From the NCBI GenBank assembly GCA_002007465.1, contig LNAC01000750.1, forward strand, positions 372,001 to 436,000: a stretch of DNA of 64,000 nt. The letters are read 5' to 3'. Numbering within the stretch: position 1 is the stretch's first letter; every line of letters starts with the position of its first letter. The DNA is from Ailurus styani. Its lineage: Eukaryota > Chordata > Mammalia > Carnivora > Ailuridae. Shown here one piece after another: positions 11,502-22,764 of the stretch. The position numbers were made by a program, and so were the translations under genes. The notes below the pieces were generated by a model. It worked only from the letters and a program-made list of their open reading frames with translations, did not search any database and was not told where the DNA came from.

Positions 11502-13439
11502 AAGTTTTATTTTTTAATTTTTATGTTCCAGTTTTGTTATCTATACACCAGTGATCTTTTAGTTGGGATGATATTTAGTTGGAATTAAATTCTTTAATAC
11601 CAAATAATCATATTAGGACCAGTTCCAGTACTGTAATAGTTTACTATCCACTTCAAAATAATTTTTTAAAATATATTTTCTAGGAGTGAATAGAGTGCTA
11701 TCTTCATTTTCTTTGATTGTTGAGTGATTTATTCCTATCCGTTGTTGGAAGCCCAGATAGGTATAGCTCTCTCTGTATGTTGATCTTTACTTATATCTAG
11801 CAAACCTATTCTTCAATTATAAACTACCTTTCCTCCATTTATACTGATTTGCACTTCTACACCAACCTACCTATATATCGTCATTAAAGTTTAGAGACTA
11901 TTAATTAGATTCAAAATCTTATTAAGGAATAGAGAATACTATAAATTATTATTTAATTTGCTCCTGAAAGTGCTTTGTTTCATTAACCTTGACAGTTGAA
12001 GATGAGGACTTGATTAATGTCTTAATTTGCACTTTTCTGGACCTTTGAGTTCTTTTAGTGCTTTAGAACTATACTTCAGACAAGGTACAGCAGGGTATAG
12101 TCCTGACAGGCAGTCTGTTGGCAGGTGAGTCCAGAAACTCCTTGCCTCTCTATACATCACTACAGATTTCAAAGATGATTGTTTACTTTCTTTTGACTTT
12201 GAAGTTCATATACCTAGAGGGAAGCAAAATGGAGCTGTAGTGAGTTTTACTTGGAAGTCTACTTTACATTCTTGGTTTTATGGCCAGGACATGCATATTT
12301 AGGTGAAATAACATATGCAAAGCTCTGTAGCCTCCCAAACCCAAAGATGAAAGAACTATTCTTCTCTCACAATGGAGCTACTAAGATTTTGTTTTGGTGA
12401 TTAAATAAGAGAACAATACAATCTTAAGTGTGCAGAGCCCCATAAAGCTTTAGAATTATTTTAAATATTCCATTATAATATTGAAATAACAGTATAAGCT
12501 AATATTCAATGAGCCAAGCACTGTTAAAACACTTCTAAATCATCTTTTTAAATTCTGCGTAGGAAGTTTGTTGGTTTATTCTGAGTTCTTATTGAAGGCA
12601 TTTTCATGTCTTCTTGCTTAGGAGTATGGGCTCTGTCCTAGAGATGAGGTTCAAAAATACTTAAAAGACTGTTGCTGGCCTTAACCTCTTCCAAGGGCAA
12701 GCCAGTGAAATTTAGCATTTTTGTAACTGGGAAATGTCCTGCTCTGGGGCACTCCAGCTGATTGCTGGGGCTGTTTTTTTTTCCTGTCCGGTGTCTGCAT
12801 GCCACTCAAGCCAAGAAAGGAATTCTTTATTATAAATGGAAGTTGACACCTGGATTCCTCCTACTCAGAGCTCCAGCTTCCCCCCAAGTTTGTGTGCATT
12901 CTAAGTTCTATACCCAAGGGTGGGGTGACAACTGTATATTGTTGAATAAGACAGGGTACTAACTGAAGTCAGTACTAACTGAAGTCAGCCCTAATTCTGC
13001 AGACATCAGTAGTCCCTGGCACGCCATACTGTTGCTCAAAGAAGCTAGGTCTTTTGTTCTAAGGTTTGTGTACCCTCCCCACTTCTCAAAATAGGGACTG
13101 CAGTCCGCCTGAACCTGAAAGAGAATTTAGTGATGGTAATCTACTCTCAGGTGTCTACATTCTTGAAAAAGCCCATTTTCTCTTATTTTAAAAATCTTGG
13201 CTAACCAGCTACATTCACGTGGTATTTGCCGGACTCTTTCTCAGGTGACTGCTTTGTGTCCTCTCTTGATTTCTTTTCTAAAAAAGGGCAAGTCGTCCAG
13301 CAGTGCTAAACGCACCGCCCACCCCAACGCTGTGAGGAAGAGAAACTCCTCTTCTCTAGATACTCCCAGTTGTCGAGGGAGAGGTTGAAAGTACGCTCCT
13401 AAAATCCGCCCTTACTACCACCTCTGGTTTATCAATCCT
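11502..13439. other. Unique non-coding DNA before the CpG island
   Basis: Free of SINEs. Contains a perfect 16-bp tandem duplication (TACTAACTGAAGTCAG) at 12957-12988. GC content begins to rise after 13.3 kb. No gene recognised. Confidence 0.45.
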
Positions 13440-13840
13440 GTTTCCCCGCCCGCCGCTGCAGCCCCAAGGCCTGTTAATCCCGGCACCGGCCAGTGTTGGG
13501 AGAAGAGGTGGGGCTGCAGCCTGGAGGGAAGCGGCGCGCAGCGGTGCCTAGTGGCGCTGCCAGGCTGCTCCATCCAGAGTACGTGGCACTACCCGTGGAG
13601 AGGGGGAGGGGATTCACCTTTCTCCTCCCCACGCAGATCCTCGGGTCATCCCGTTAGGGCGGGCGGGAGGATCCAAGAGGGAACTGGTGGGTTCGTTGGG
13701 TGAAATCTTAGCAGATGAAAACAGTCTGGCAGTGGTCAGCGCACGTCCTACTGTCCACCGATACTCATAGGGAGCCCAGTCTTGGTTCTCCGGCCAGGAG
13801 CTACGACCCACTTTGGGGCGACGGGGACGCACTCGCCACC

Positions 13841-13850
13841 GCGCATGCGC
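13841..13850. promoter_or_regulatory. NRF1 site
   Basis: Perfect palindrome GCGCATGCGC inside the CpG island, matching the NRF1 core. It lies about 25 bp upstream of the ZNF143-like motif. Confidence 0.65.
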
Positions 13851-13872
13851 AGAGCGGGGAGCGGGCTCCCGG

Positions 13873-13888
13873 ACTACAGCTCCCAGAG
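13873..13888 (+). promoter_or_regulatory. ZNF143 (SBS-type) site
   Basis: ACTACAGCTCCCAGAG matches the ACTACAnnTCCCA core that ZNF143/THAP11 bind in CpG promoters. Confidence 0.6.
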
Positions 13889-13923
13889 GAACCCGCGGCT
13901 GGCCGCAGGCGCCGAGCCGCTGG

Positions 13924-13932
13924 CGCCATCTT
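13924..13932 (-). promoter_or_regulatory. YY1-type site
   Basis: CGCCATCTT on the + strand is the complement of the AAGATGGCG YY1 core, often located just downstream of transcription starts. Confidence 0.5.
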
Positions 13933-14061
13933 GAAATCTGATCCTCGATCTGCGGGTCTTTGCGTCAGCAGCGGCTGCTGCTGGAGTACCGCGAACCCAG
14001 CCTGCTGAAAGGGAGGACGTTGGGGACGCGGCGGCTGGCGGGAGAGACAGCTGGAGGGGAC

Positions 14062-14112
14062 ATGGCTGGTTGCGAGCGTAGCCTGCGCTGCTGTCATTCA
14101 GCATCCCCCTAA
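14062..14112 (+). promoter_or_regulatory. Upstream ORF 1 in the 5' UTR (16 codons)
   Basis: ATG at 14062 opens a 16-codon frame ending in TAA at 14110-14112, fully upstream of the main start. It matters only if transcription begins upstream of it. Context ggggacATGg has A at -2 and G at +4, so the start could be used at moderate strength. Confidence 0.4.
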
Positions 14113-14230
14113 GGCGTTTCTACGCCCGCCCCCTTCCCGAGGGGCGGGGTTGCCCACTCTGGTACCCAGAGCCAGCGCGCGGGTGGCGAAGGTGCGCCCC
14201 TGCAGAGTGGGGAGCCCACCGGATTGTGCC

Positions 14231-14284
14231 ATGCCGGCCGGAGGCCTCCGAGGCGGGAGACGGAGCGCAACCAAACGCCAGTGA
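14231..14284 (+). promoter_or_regulatory. Upstream ORF 2 in the 5' UTR (17 codons)
   Basis: ATG at 14231 opens a basic 17-codon frame (MPAGGLRGGRRSATKRQ) ending in TGA at 14282-14284, 56 nt before the main ATG and out of frame with it. It could reduce initiation at the main start or require re-initiation. Confidence 0.45.
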
Positions 14285-14340
14285 TTGAACACCAAGCAGC
14301 AGCCGCCTCAGGGAAGCTCGGCGATCGCTAGGGGGAGAAG

Positions 14341-15465
14341 ATGAAGGAGATTTGCAGGATCTGTGCCCGGGAGCTGTGTGGAAACCAGCGGCGCTGGATC
14401 TTCCACACGGCATCTAAGCTCAACCTCCAGGTTCTGCTTTCCCACGTCCTGGGCAAGGATGTCGCCCGCGATGGCAAAGCCGAATTTGCTTGCAGCAAGT
14501 GTGCTTTCATGCTCGATCGGATCTATAGATTCGACACCGTTATTGCCCGGATCGAAGCTCTTTCTATTGAGCGTTTGCAAAAGCTGCTGCTGGAGAAGGA
14601 CCGCCTCAAGTTCTGCATTGCTAGCATGTATCGTAAGAATAACGATGACTCTGGCACGGAAACCAAGGCGGGGAATGGGACGGTTGACATTTCCGGCTTA
14701 CCCGATGTAAGATACTCTGCACTGCTCCAGGAAGACTTCGCCTATTCAGGGTTTGAGTGTTGGGTGGAAAATGAGGACCAGATTCAGGAGCTACACAGCT
14801 GCCCTGCTTCGGAAGGTCCTGGAAACCGACCCAGGAGATGCCGTGGTTGTGCAGCCTTGCGGGTTGCTGATTCTGACTATGAAGCCATTTGTAAGGTGCC
14901 TCGAAAGGTGGCCAGAAGTATCTCGTGTGGTCCATCTTCTAGGTGGTCCACCAGCATTTGCACCGAAGAACCGGCATTGTCTGAGGTCGGGCCACCGGAT
15001 TTACCAAGTACAAAGGTCCCCCCAGATGGAGAAAGCATGGAGGAAGGGACACCGGGATCCTCTGTGGAATCTTTGGATGCAAGTGTCCAGGCTAGTCCTC
15101 CACAACAAAAGGATGAGGAAACGGAGAGAAGTGCAAAGGAACTTGCAAAGTGTGACTGTTGTTCAGATGAACAGGCTCCACAGCCTATGTGTAACCACAA
15201 GCTGGAGCTAGCTCTTAACATGATTAAAGGTCTTGATTATAAGCCTATCCAGAGTCCCCGAGGGAGCAAGCTTCCTATTCCAGTGAAATCCAGCCCACCT
15301 GGAGCCAGGCCTGGCCATATCATGACAGATGGAGTTAGTGACGGTTTCCTTAACAGGTCTTTGAAACCCCTTTACAAGACACCTGGGAGTTATCCCTTGG
15401 AGCTGTCAGACCTCCAGGAGCTGTGGGATGATCTCTGTGAAGATTATTTGCCACTTCGGGTCCAG
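14341..15465 (+). CDS. PDE4DIP: PDE4DIP exon 1: N-terminal 375 residues, zinc-binding-like head
   Basis: Single 1,125-nt coding exon ending CAG|gtatac, phase 0. The start is fixed by the match to the known long-isoform N terminus, by A at -3, and by an in-frame TAG at 14329-14331, 12 nt upstream. Residues 1-56 hold C5-x2-C8 and C51-x2-C54, the spacing of a ZAD-like treble-clef zinc module, followed by a helical Leu-rich segment (about 57-100). Residues about 160-290 are Ser/Glu-rich and probably disordered, with extra CxxC/CC pairs. A Ser-Lys-Leu-Pro motif lies at 309-312 in a basic, proline-rich stretch. The C-terminal part (about 350-375) is acidic and feeds into the exon-2 coiled coil. Reading on into intron 1 adds only VYKMAT before a stop at 15484. 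Such a large first exon is unlike the 90-200-nt exons that follow; it behaves as an alternative N-terminal module. Confidence 0.95.
15265..15276 (+). other. SxLP motif (EB-binding-like) in exon 1
   Basis: Codons for S309-K310-L311-P312, followed by IPVK and preceded by SPRG. EB1-type plus-end tracking proteins bind S/T-x-I/L-P in Ser/Pro/basic disordered segments, which this resembles. It is a motif match only. Confidence 0.35.
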
Positions 15466-16177
15466 GTATACAAAATGGCTACATAGTGCCTTTCTGATTA
15501 TGGTTAGCTGGGCTCAGACTTCACATGATTTCTGTCTAGGTCAAGGTTAATATTCTACATCTGAGAAAACTAATCATTGAGCCCATTTTTGCCGAACCTT
15601 TGCTTGTGTCTCATTTTAGTAAACGTGATTCACTCAAATAACTGGATTTTCACAGCCCTCCTTGTAACATTATCTATTGGCCTTCCTGGTAATTACCAAA
15701 ATCACAGAATTTTTAGGCAAGAAGAGATTTTTCACTGACTTTTACCCTATTAAAAAACATTTAATCTAATATCTGGCACTAGAACTCTTTACTCTTACCT
15801 CCTCTTCTGTCCCCTACCTCCTCCTTTTTTTGCTCTGTCTTCATTTTTAGATCTGTAGATGTTTTCTCCCATTCCATGAGGGAGTTCTCTAGTTAGTTTT
15901 CCCTAGAGCATCATGTTTCATCCCAAAGGTGTGTCTCCAACTGATTAGGGCATAGGGTAAAGGTTTGGGGAAAACCTATTAATCCACCAAAGTATTGTAC
16001 TATCTGGGCAATATTTATAATAGATTAGTCATTTGAGGACTAATGATGACATGTTCATAAAAGAAATTGGGAATTCAAGTGTCATCATTTAAAACACTAA
16101 GGCAAAAACTGTTCACAGCCAGTTTGCCCACGGAGCTCTGCTAAGAGGATGTTTGACCTTAAAAAAGGTTGCCTCCA

Positions 16178-16442
16178 CATTAGGAGAAGGAAAGGAAAAA
16201 GTGAATTGGGGTAAATCAGGGGGAGATGAAAGATGAGAGATTGTGGATTCTGAGAAACAAACTGAGGGTATGGAGGGGAGGGGAGAGGGGGGATGGGTGA
16301 GCCTGGTGGTGGGTATTAAGGAGGGCACATATTGCATGGAGCAATGGGTGTGGTGCATAAACAAAGAATCTTGGAACACTGAAAAAATAAACTAAAAATA
16401 TAATAAATAAATAAAAATTTACTAGAGAGGGGGAAAAAAAAG
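16178..16442 (+). mobile_element. 5'-truncated L1, 3' UTR only
   Basis: Carnivore L1 3' UTR (AACAAACTGAGGGTATGGAG, GGGTATTAAGGAGGGCACAT, GGAACACTG) with an A-rich tail. Flanked by AAAGGTTGCCTCCA (16164-16177 and 16443-16456), proving target-primed insertion. Confidence 0.88.
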
Positions 16443-17347
16443 AAAGGTTGCCTCCATTATTGCGTGATAAGAGTTTCATCCATTGTACTCTTGAATTTCT
16501 TAGTAACTGGAATATGGCAATTGATCTTAATTTGAGCTATTAATTTCTGCCCAGTTGATTTCATACCGACCATTTAAATTCAGCTACATACAGGGACCTG
16601 ACAGATGCTATTTTGTTTCTGCAGCAACAGTGAATGCTAATAAGTTCAATTCACTTTGTGAAACATCTGGCAGGTTCTACTTGATACAGATTATTGGAAC
16701 TTAGCCGAAAAATGGGAGAAATATTTTTAAATTTATGTAAATCTGTCAAAAACACATACAAAGTGTTATAAAAAAGGAAAAATAACAAAAAGTTTTAAAT
16801 TGTGTTTTTATTTGTTCAAAATGTTTAGAATGCCTATTGCTCCGTATTTCTTTTCTTTTGCTTCCTTTTCTTTCAGTGGAACTTCACAGTTGAATTTGGG
16901 TTTTATGGTGTTTCTGCAACCAGACATAGTTGTCACAAACTAAACATGGTGTTTTCATATTAGGATCTGCAGATAGTCTGGATAGGGTAGAAGGCAGCTA
17001 AGCCTCCTCCCCCACCCCACCCCCCACCCTGGTCAAATATGGCCAATATTGTAGAAAGGTAAAGAAAATTAGAAAATTACAGGCAAAACAAGAGTTATGT
17101 TTTTTTTTTTCTTCCACACCTACTTAAAAATACTGTCATTTGGTGCCTGAATTCAACAAATTTTGGGAGTGGGAAGGATTTTAAAGACCGTCTCATGCAG
17201 GCTTTCAATTTAGAGGTAAGGAAATCTCATGGTTTAAGCAACTTAGGAAGAGCCAAAGATTCTTAACCATTCTCAGCCAAAACTTTTTTATTTTGTATAT
17301 GAAATCACATTTCCTGATATATATGGAATTAAACAATACTTATTTTA

Positions 17348-17562
17348 TTTTATTTATTTTTTTTTTAAAAGATTTTATTTATTTATTTGACACAGAGAGA
17401 GAGAGATTACAAGTTGGCAGAGAGGCAGGCAGAGAGAGGAGAGAGAAGGAAGCAGGCTCCCTGCTGAGCAGAGAGCCCGACGTGGGCCTCGATCCCAGGA
17501 CCCTGGGATCATGACCTGAGCCGAAGGCAGCGGCTTTAACCCACTGAGCCACCCAGGCGCCC
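17348..17562 (-). mobile_element. CanSINE, young
   Basis: Antisense full-length copy flanked by a 16-bp duplication AACAATACTTATTTTA (17332-17347 and 17563-17578). Confidence 0.95.
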
Positions 17563-19804
17563 AACAATACTTATTTTAAATAAAGAACCTTCTTTCTGTA
17601 ACCTAAGGATTCCAAGGAGATTCTTTAGGGATCCAGTGAAGAAAATTGGCATCCTAATGAGCACATTTAAACTACAGTAACTCTACCTTTAGGTCAAGTC
17701 CCTTTGCTTCATTAAATTTGGACACTGGAAAAAAATAGACCTTTAAAACTGTAATGTGTGATTTTTCTGCTGTCACTTGGGTTACATTCTTTTTACTGTT
17801 TATAGAGTAATAAAAACATTGAGAGGAGGGAAAAACATTCAGTCTAAAGAATAATGGCATTTAATTGCTGTGCCATTTTCTCCAATAATTAAGGATGTGG
17901 GGGGAAATAGATTAAATTGGGCTCAGAGTGTTTGTAAATAAAATCTGTATTTGGAGCCCCTGATCTGTTGTTTAAGTCTGGGTGACTTTTAAGCTCCCTT
18001 AAGGCCTGTTGTGTTTTATGTCCGAACCCAGCCAACTGGGACAGAGGCAGGCTGTTTTTTGCCTATTTCTCTGAACAAATGTGGAAAGAGTAGACATAAA
18101 TGTAAATTAGTTTTGGTACTTCTGTTTTTAGTTTGTAGAAAGAAAAAACCATGAAAGACAAATTTTTCTTTAGTTAAGTTCGACTACAAATACAAAGAAA
18201 AGCTCCCATCCTAAAGAGCAAGGTTGTTCTGTAAGGTCATTTTGATTCCTTTGTTTAATCCTCCACGTACTTATTCTATACACTATGAAATATCAGAGTT
18301 CCTTCTGATTGCTTTTTTTCTTTCTCTTCTTTCTCTTATTAAAGAAAAATAGCAACAATGTAGTACTCCTGCTTACTTATTTTCTAGAATTATGCAGATT
18401 GACTTATTTGCCTTCCACAATTTATGCTTGAAAACCCAAGGTAGTTTAAATATCTAAAGAAAGATATTAAAGCCTTATTCTAGCTGTTAATTTACTTCTT
18501 TATTGTGTGGCCCTGAACTAGAAAAGCCATGATAGGAGGGGTGTGGTCGATTAGTAAACATCAATTCAGCTCTGGCTCATGTGCAGTTTCCTTTTCTATC
18601 TAAATTCACAGAGCAGGAGATCTTTGCTCTAAGCCTTGCAACACCAGGGTCTGCCTCTGTGAAGCTATGGAAAATTTATTCCTCTCACAGTTTAGCTACA
18701 TAATCTAGATCAGGGCCTTTGGAAGGTAGTAGGCATTAGGTGCTGCTCAAAGATTAGGCCTTTAATTTTATGCTAGTAGATAGGTCTTTTGTATCTCCTA
18801 TTATTAAAGTAATAGGATAGAAAACCACAGCAGTTCCAGAGTTAAGACTTGCTCTTGTGAGGACTAGGAAGTGCCAAGAAAAATGCGATTAATACAGAAG
18901 ATCTAAATAACTAGCCCAAAGGTCTTATCTTAGGCAGTATCAGGCCTGGAAGCAATTCTCTTTTCTGATGCTGGTAAGCTTTTGTCCTAAATGAGTCAAA
19001 GACAGTGTAATTTAAAATTACATTAGTATTGTAAGATGCTTTTAGTAACCTATAGTCTGGAAATTAGCACCGATTCAGCCAAATTGAGTATTACTGATTT
19101 CAGGTTTTATAATTGTGATAGAAATGATTGGTTTATGTACTTGATACTTCTCAAGAATTCATTCTGAGCAAGTCAGGGGACTTGGCTAAGTGGTCTTTTG
19201 GCAGACTGCTATCTGAAAGGACATTTTTCTGAGATGTTCAATAATAAAGTGTTACAAGTAAAGACTAAACAAACATCTTCTAGCCTTTAGGTCAGTACTT
19301 CACATTTACTGAATTAGAGATTTCCTGCGATTATTAATGCGAAGATGGGTTCAGATTAAATCAGATTCATCATGTACTATTCTGTGGCATTCTTTGGCTT
19401 TAAAGTTGCTGTTGAAATGTCTTTGTTAAATATCTGTCTATCTATGGTCTTATTTCTAAAGAGCCACCGAAGGATTAGAGCATTAGACTGGACATTAGGA
19501 AACAGGCCTGTTTTTATCTGTGTTTGTTTTTGTTCTTGTTCTCTTATTAAACAGAAAGTTTTGGTCCCTACAATATTCCAGGCATTATAGTAGGCAATGG
19601 GTTTATATAGAGATTGAAAGATACATTCCCATCTTTAGTGCATCTGGTTTAATGGGACCGTTTTCCTGATTTCATGTGTAGTTTGGGACATTCTTTATCA
19701 GATTCTCTAAGTCTCGATTTCTTCCAGTGTACAATGGGATTAGACCAGATGGTTAGTTTATAGTTTCCTTCACAGCTCTGAGATTCTTTGATTTAAAGTG
19801 TATA

Positions 19805-20010
19805 GGGGCCCCTGGGCGGCTCAGTCAGTTTGGCATCTGCCTTCGGCTCAGGTCATGATCTCAGGGTCCTGGGATCGGGGTCCTGGGATCGAGCCCTGTA
19901 TCAGGCTTTCTGCTTGGTGGGGTGTCTGCTTCTCCCTCCCACTCTACCTCTGTGTGCTTTCTCTCTCTTTCAAATACGTACATAAATAAAATCTTTTAAA
20001 AAATAAAATA
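19805..20010 (+). mobile_element. CanSINE with internal duplication
   Basis: GGGCCCCTGGGCGGCTCAG head. The motif GTCCTGGGATCG is present twice in tandem (about 19866-19892). Confidence 0.92.
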
Positions 20011-20689
20011 AAGTAAATAGGACCACCTTCCCTGCCATTTTAAACTTGCAGCTATTTTCTTGAATTCTGCTTGTTATGGTTTAAACTTGAAAAATATTTA
20101 TAATAGATATCACTAGAAAGGTGATTTACACTGAGGAACTGAGAAGCTGAGTTTTGTAGAGAATGTTTTATCATTAAATCAATGATAAAATTATTTATCA
20201 CTTAGAATTGTTGTGAATATCTGTTCCTATTACGTCTCCCACGGAGTGACAATTCACAGTGCTTCAGGGCAAGGTTCCCTGTTACACCCACAACAGCAAA
20301 TACCTCAGTTTCTCTAGGAGTAATCCTTGCTTCTTTTCTCTTCCTCCCTCTCTCGGGCCCTCCAAGCCTGTTGACTCTGCTTTCAAAACATATCCAAATA
20401 GATCTATTTCTCTCCCCCGCCATTCCTACCAATATCATCCCAGCCACTATTCTCTTTCATCTCCACTACTGAAGCAGTCTCCTGTGTGGTCTCCCTTTTC
20501 CTCCCAGTCCAATCACCACAGCTGTAGTGACCTCTTTAAAATAGAAATACAACCGCATTACTTTTCCCATTTCAATGAGAATGAACTTCAGCTTCATTAA
20601 CCCTGCTGTAGAAGCTCTGTGTGACCTGGCCCACCCCTGGCTTCCTCTCCTCTGTGCTCAGTCGGCCTCAGCCCTGGGCTAGCCAGTAA

Positions 20690-20790
20690 GGTAGGCACCA
20701 GCCTTACATGGCTGTTGAGCACTTGAAATGTGGCTAGTCTGAATTAAGATATGCTGTACATAAAGGACACCACAAATTTCAGAGACTGAG
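20690..20790 (+). mobile_element. Ancient DNA-transposon-like relic
   Basis: TTGAGCACTTGAAATGTGGC TAG pattern shared with 50935-51122 and, inverted, 61640-61795. Family not named with certainty. Confidence 0.4.
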
Positions 20791-21050
20791 AATGAAGGCA
20801 AGTAAAATATTTTGTTGGTAATTTTTATATTGAATACCTGTCTGTGATAATTCTTTGGATATAATATATTGGCTCAGATAAAATATTTTATTGAAATTGA
20901 GTTCATCTATTTATTTTTTACTTTAGTCAATGAAGTTACTACAAAATTTTAAATTACACACATGGCTCACGTTATATTTCTATTGGAAAGTTCTACTCTG
21001 ACCACACAGACCTTTCTCTCCTGGGTTCATAGCCACTGTAAGCCTTTTTC

Positions 21051-21266
21051 TTTTTTTTTTTTTTTTAAAGATTTTTTTAAAGGTTTTATTTATTTATTTG
21101 ACACAGAGAGAGAGAGATCACAAGTAGGCAGAGAGGCAGGCAGAGAGAGAGGAGGAAGCAGGCTCCCCGCTGAGCAGAGAGCCAGATGCGGGCCTCATCC
21201 CAGGACGCTGAGATCATGACCTGAGCCAAAAGCAGAGGCTTTAACCCACTGAGCCACCCAGGCGCC
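21051..21266 (-). mobile_element. CanSINE, young
   Basis: Antisense, flanked by CTGTAAGCCTTTTTC (21036-21050 and 21267-21281). Confidence 0.95.
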
Positions 21267-22049
21267 CTGTAAGCCTTTTTCATTAGCTGTTCCTTCTGCC
21301 TAGATTGTTCTACAGGATTGGCTTTCTTTCCTGCAGGTCTCCATTTAACCAGTTTAAAGTAACTAACTGGTCAACCAACTTAGAGTAACTTTACTGAGCT
21401 ATAATGTTTCTTGGTTTTACAACATAGGGCGTGTCACTATCTGGTATTTTGTGTATTTCCCTATTCCTTTATTATATTGCTTCTCACTCCCAAATCCCAC
21501 AGTGCTTTGCATATTATGATACTTAACAACAGATGTTTTAAAAATTTGATAAATAGCATTGGAAGAATAAATTTTTTTTCCCCCCTGAAACCTTTACACT
21601 TTCAGTCAGTTGCCGGCAGGAAGGGATTTGAGGTAAGCTCTACTGTCTAGAAGGTGGTAGTCAGGGTTTAAAAGTGTGAAGGAAAGGGAAAATGAACAGC
21701 ATTTGCCTTTTTCTCTTCCTAATGGATTTAAATTTTTCCTAACTGGAGTAGGTGTGGGGGGTGAGTAGGAAGGGTCAAGGAGAAAGAAGATGGATTTTTC
21801 ATGCCACAGTGAATTCCTAAAGTTTTATTTTAGTACACTTAGCTCATAATGAATATTAGGTTCAGTTCAGTAAGTTTATCTTAGCCTGATTTATTGTTAC
21901 ATTATATAAACAATACATGTTTTTTTCCTCGTGAATCTTTTTGATGAATTGATATTCCTGTAAAACAAACCTCCTTCCCAGACCATTACGGATTTTGAAA
22001 TGTATTTTTAATTTTTTTTTACTTTTTATTTCAAAATCCATTTTAATTT

Positions 22050-22380
22050 ATAGAGAGGTCATGAGAAAAATACAGAGAACTCCCAGATTCACAAATTGCT
22101 AACATTTATCCAGATTCACAGTTACTAATATTTTGCTACATTTGCTGTTTCACTCCCACTGTCTATATAGACATGTTATTTTCTTTATTCCTAAACCATC
22201 TAAGAATTAGTTGCAGATATTAATGAATCTTTATACTAAATAAGCGTATATTTCCTAAGACAAGAACATCTCTTACATAATACAATATAATTAACAAATT
22301 TAGGAAATTTAGTATTGATAAAATAGTATAGTCCATATTCAAAAATTTCCCATTTTTCCCATAATGTGAACAGGCATAGT
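22050..22380 (+). mobile_element. Old L1M-type 3' fragment
   Basis: Shares phrases with the better copy at 32640-33060 (CATTTGC, CTAAACCAT, TTCCTAAG, AGTCCATATTCAAAAATTTC). Confidence 0.45.
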
Positions 22381-22764
22381 TGAAATATACCTTTTCTAGC
22401 TGTTAGGGATGGTAGAGGTTTGATTATTGAATTCCTTGATTAGAAATAGGATAAAGTGCATATTTGGTCATTTTAAGCATTTTCTTTTTTCAATCTTCTC
22501 TTTAAACTGAATTATTTGCTTTAACTGAATATGTAGTATTTGTGTGAGTTCACAGGGAAAGATAGGGAGGGGAGCATGGTAAGGGTGGAAGTAAATCAGT
22601 ACTCTTAGTAAAGAACAAGACTGTCTTTCGGATTTTGTACTGATAATCCGTGCAACGATTTTGGTTTTCTTAGTCTCTGCCAAAAGATGCCAGAGACATT
22701 TGAAGATAAGATTTATTGTTGGCTACATTTAACTCAACTTACTTGTCTTGCTGCTTCTTCCTAG

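Larger units (their letters stand above)
13440..14340 (+). promoter_or_regulatory. PDE4DIP: CpG-island promoter and 5' UTR of the exon-1 isoform
   Basis: GC-rich and CpG-rich stretch in otherwise AT-rich DNA, running into the first coding exon. No TATA box is seen. Visible motifs: NRF1 palindrome GCGCATGCGC at 13841-13850, ZNF143-type ACTACAGCTCCCAGAG at about 13873-13888, YY1-type CGCCATCTT at 13924-13932, CRE-like TGCGTCAG at about 13961, and a GC box GGGGCGGGG at about 14141. This set is typical of dispersed housekeeping-type promoters. The transcription start is not determined from sequence; the motif cluster suggests roughly 13.9-14.1 kb. Whether the 5' UTR is spliced is unknown. Confidence 0.8.
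15466..22764 (+). other. PDE4DIP: Intron 1 (7.3 kb)
   Basis: Holds a truncated L1 3' end (16178), CanSINEs (17348 -, 19805 +, 21051 -), a weak transposon relic at about 20690-20790 and an old L1-type stretch at about 22050-22380. No conserved-looking coding exon was recognised. Separates the alternative first exon from the shared exon 2. Confidence 0.8.

Noticed and set aside
14753..15211. 152-codon ORF in another frame of exon 1, and the antisense ORFs across 13.6-15.2 kb
   Set aside because: Shadows of the exon-1 reading frame and CpG-rich DNA; the 381-codon frame matches known protein.
15466..15486. Short extension of exon 1 (VYKMAT) as an alternative C terminus
   Set aside because: The donor CAG|gtatac is acceptable and the downstream protein matches at exon 2; no nearby convincing poly(A) signal.
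17293..17567. ORFs with ERERLQVGREAGRER or AQWVKAAAFGSGHDPRVLGS
   Set aside because: Translations of CanSINEs; the same peptides recur at every copy in either orientation.
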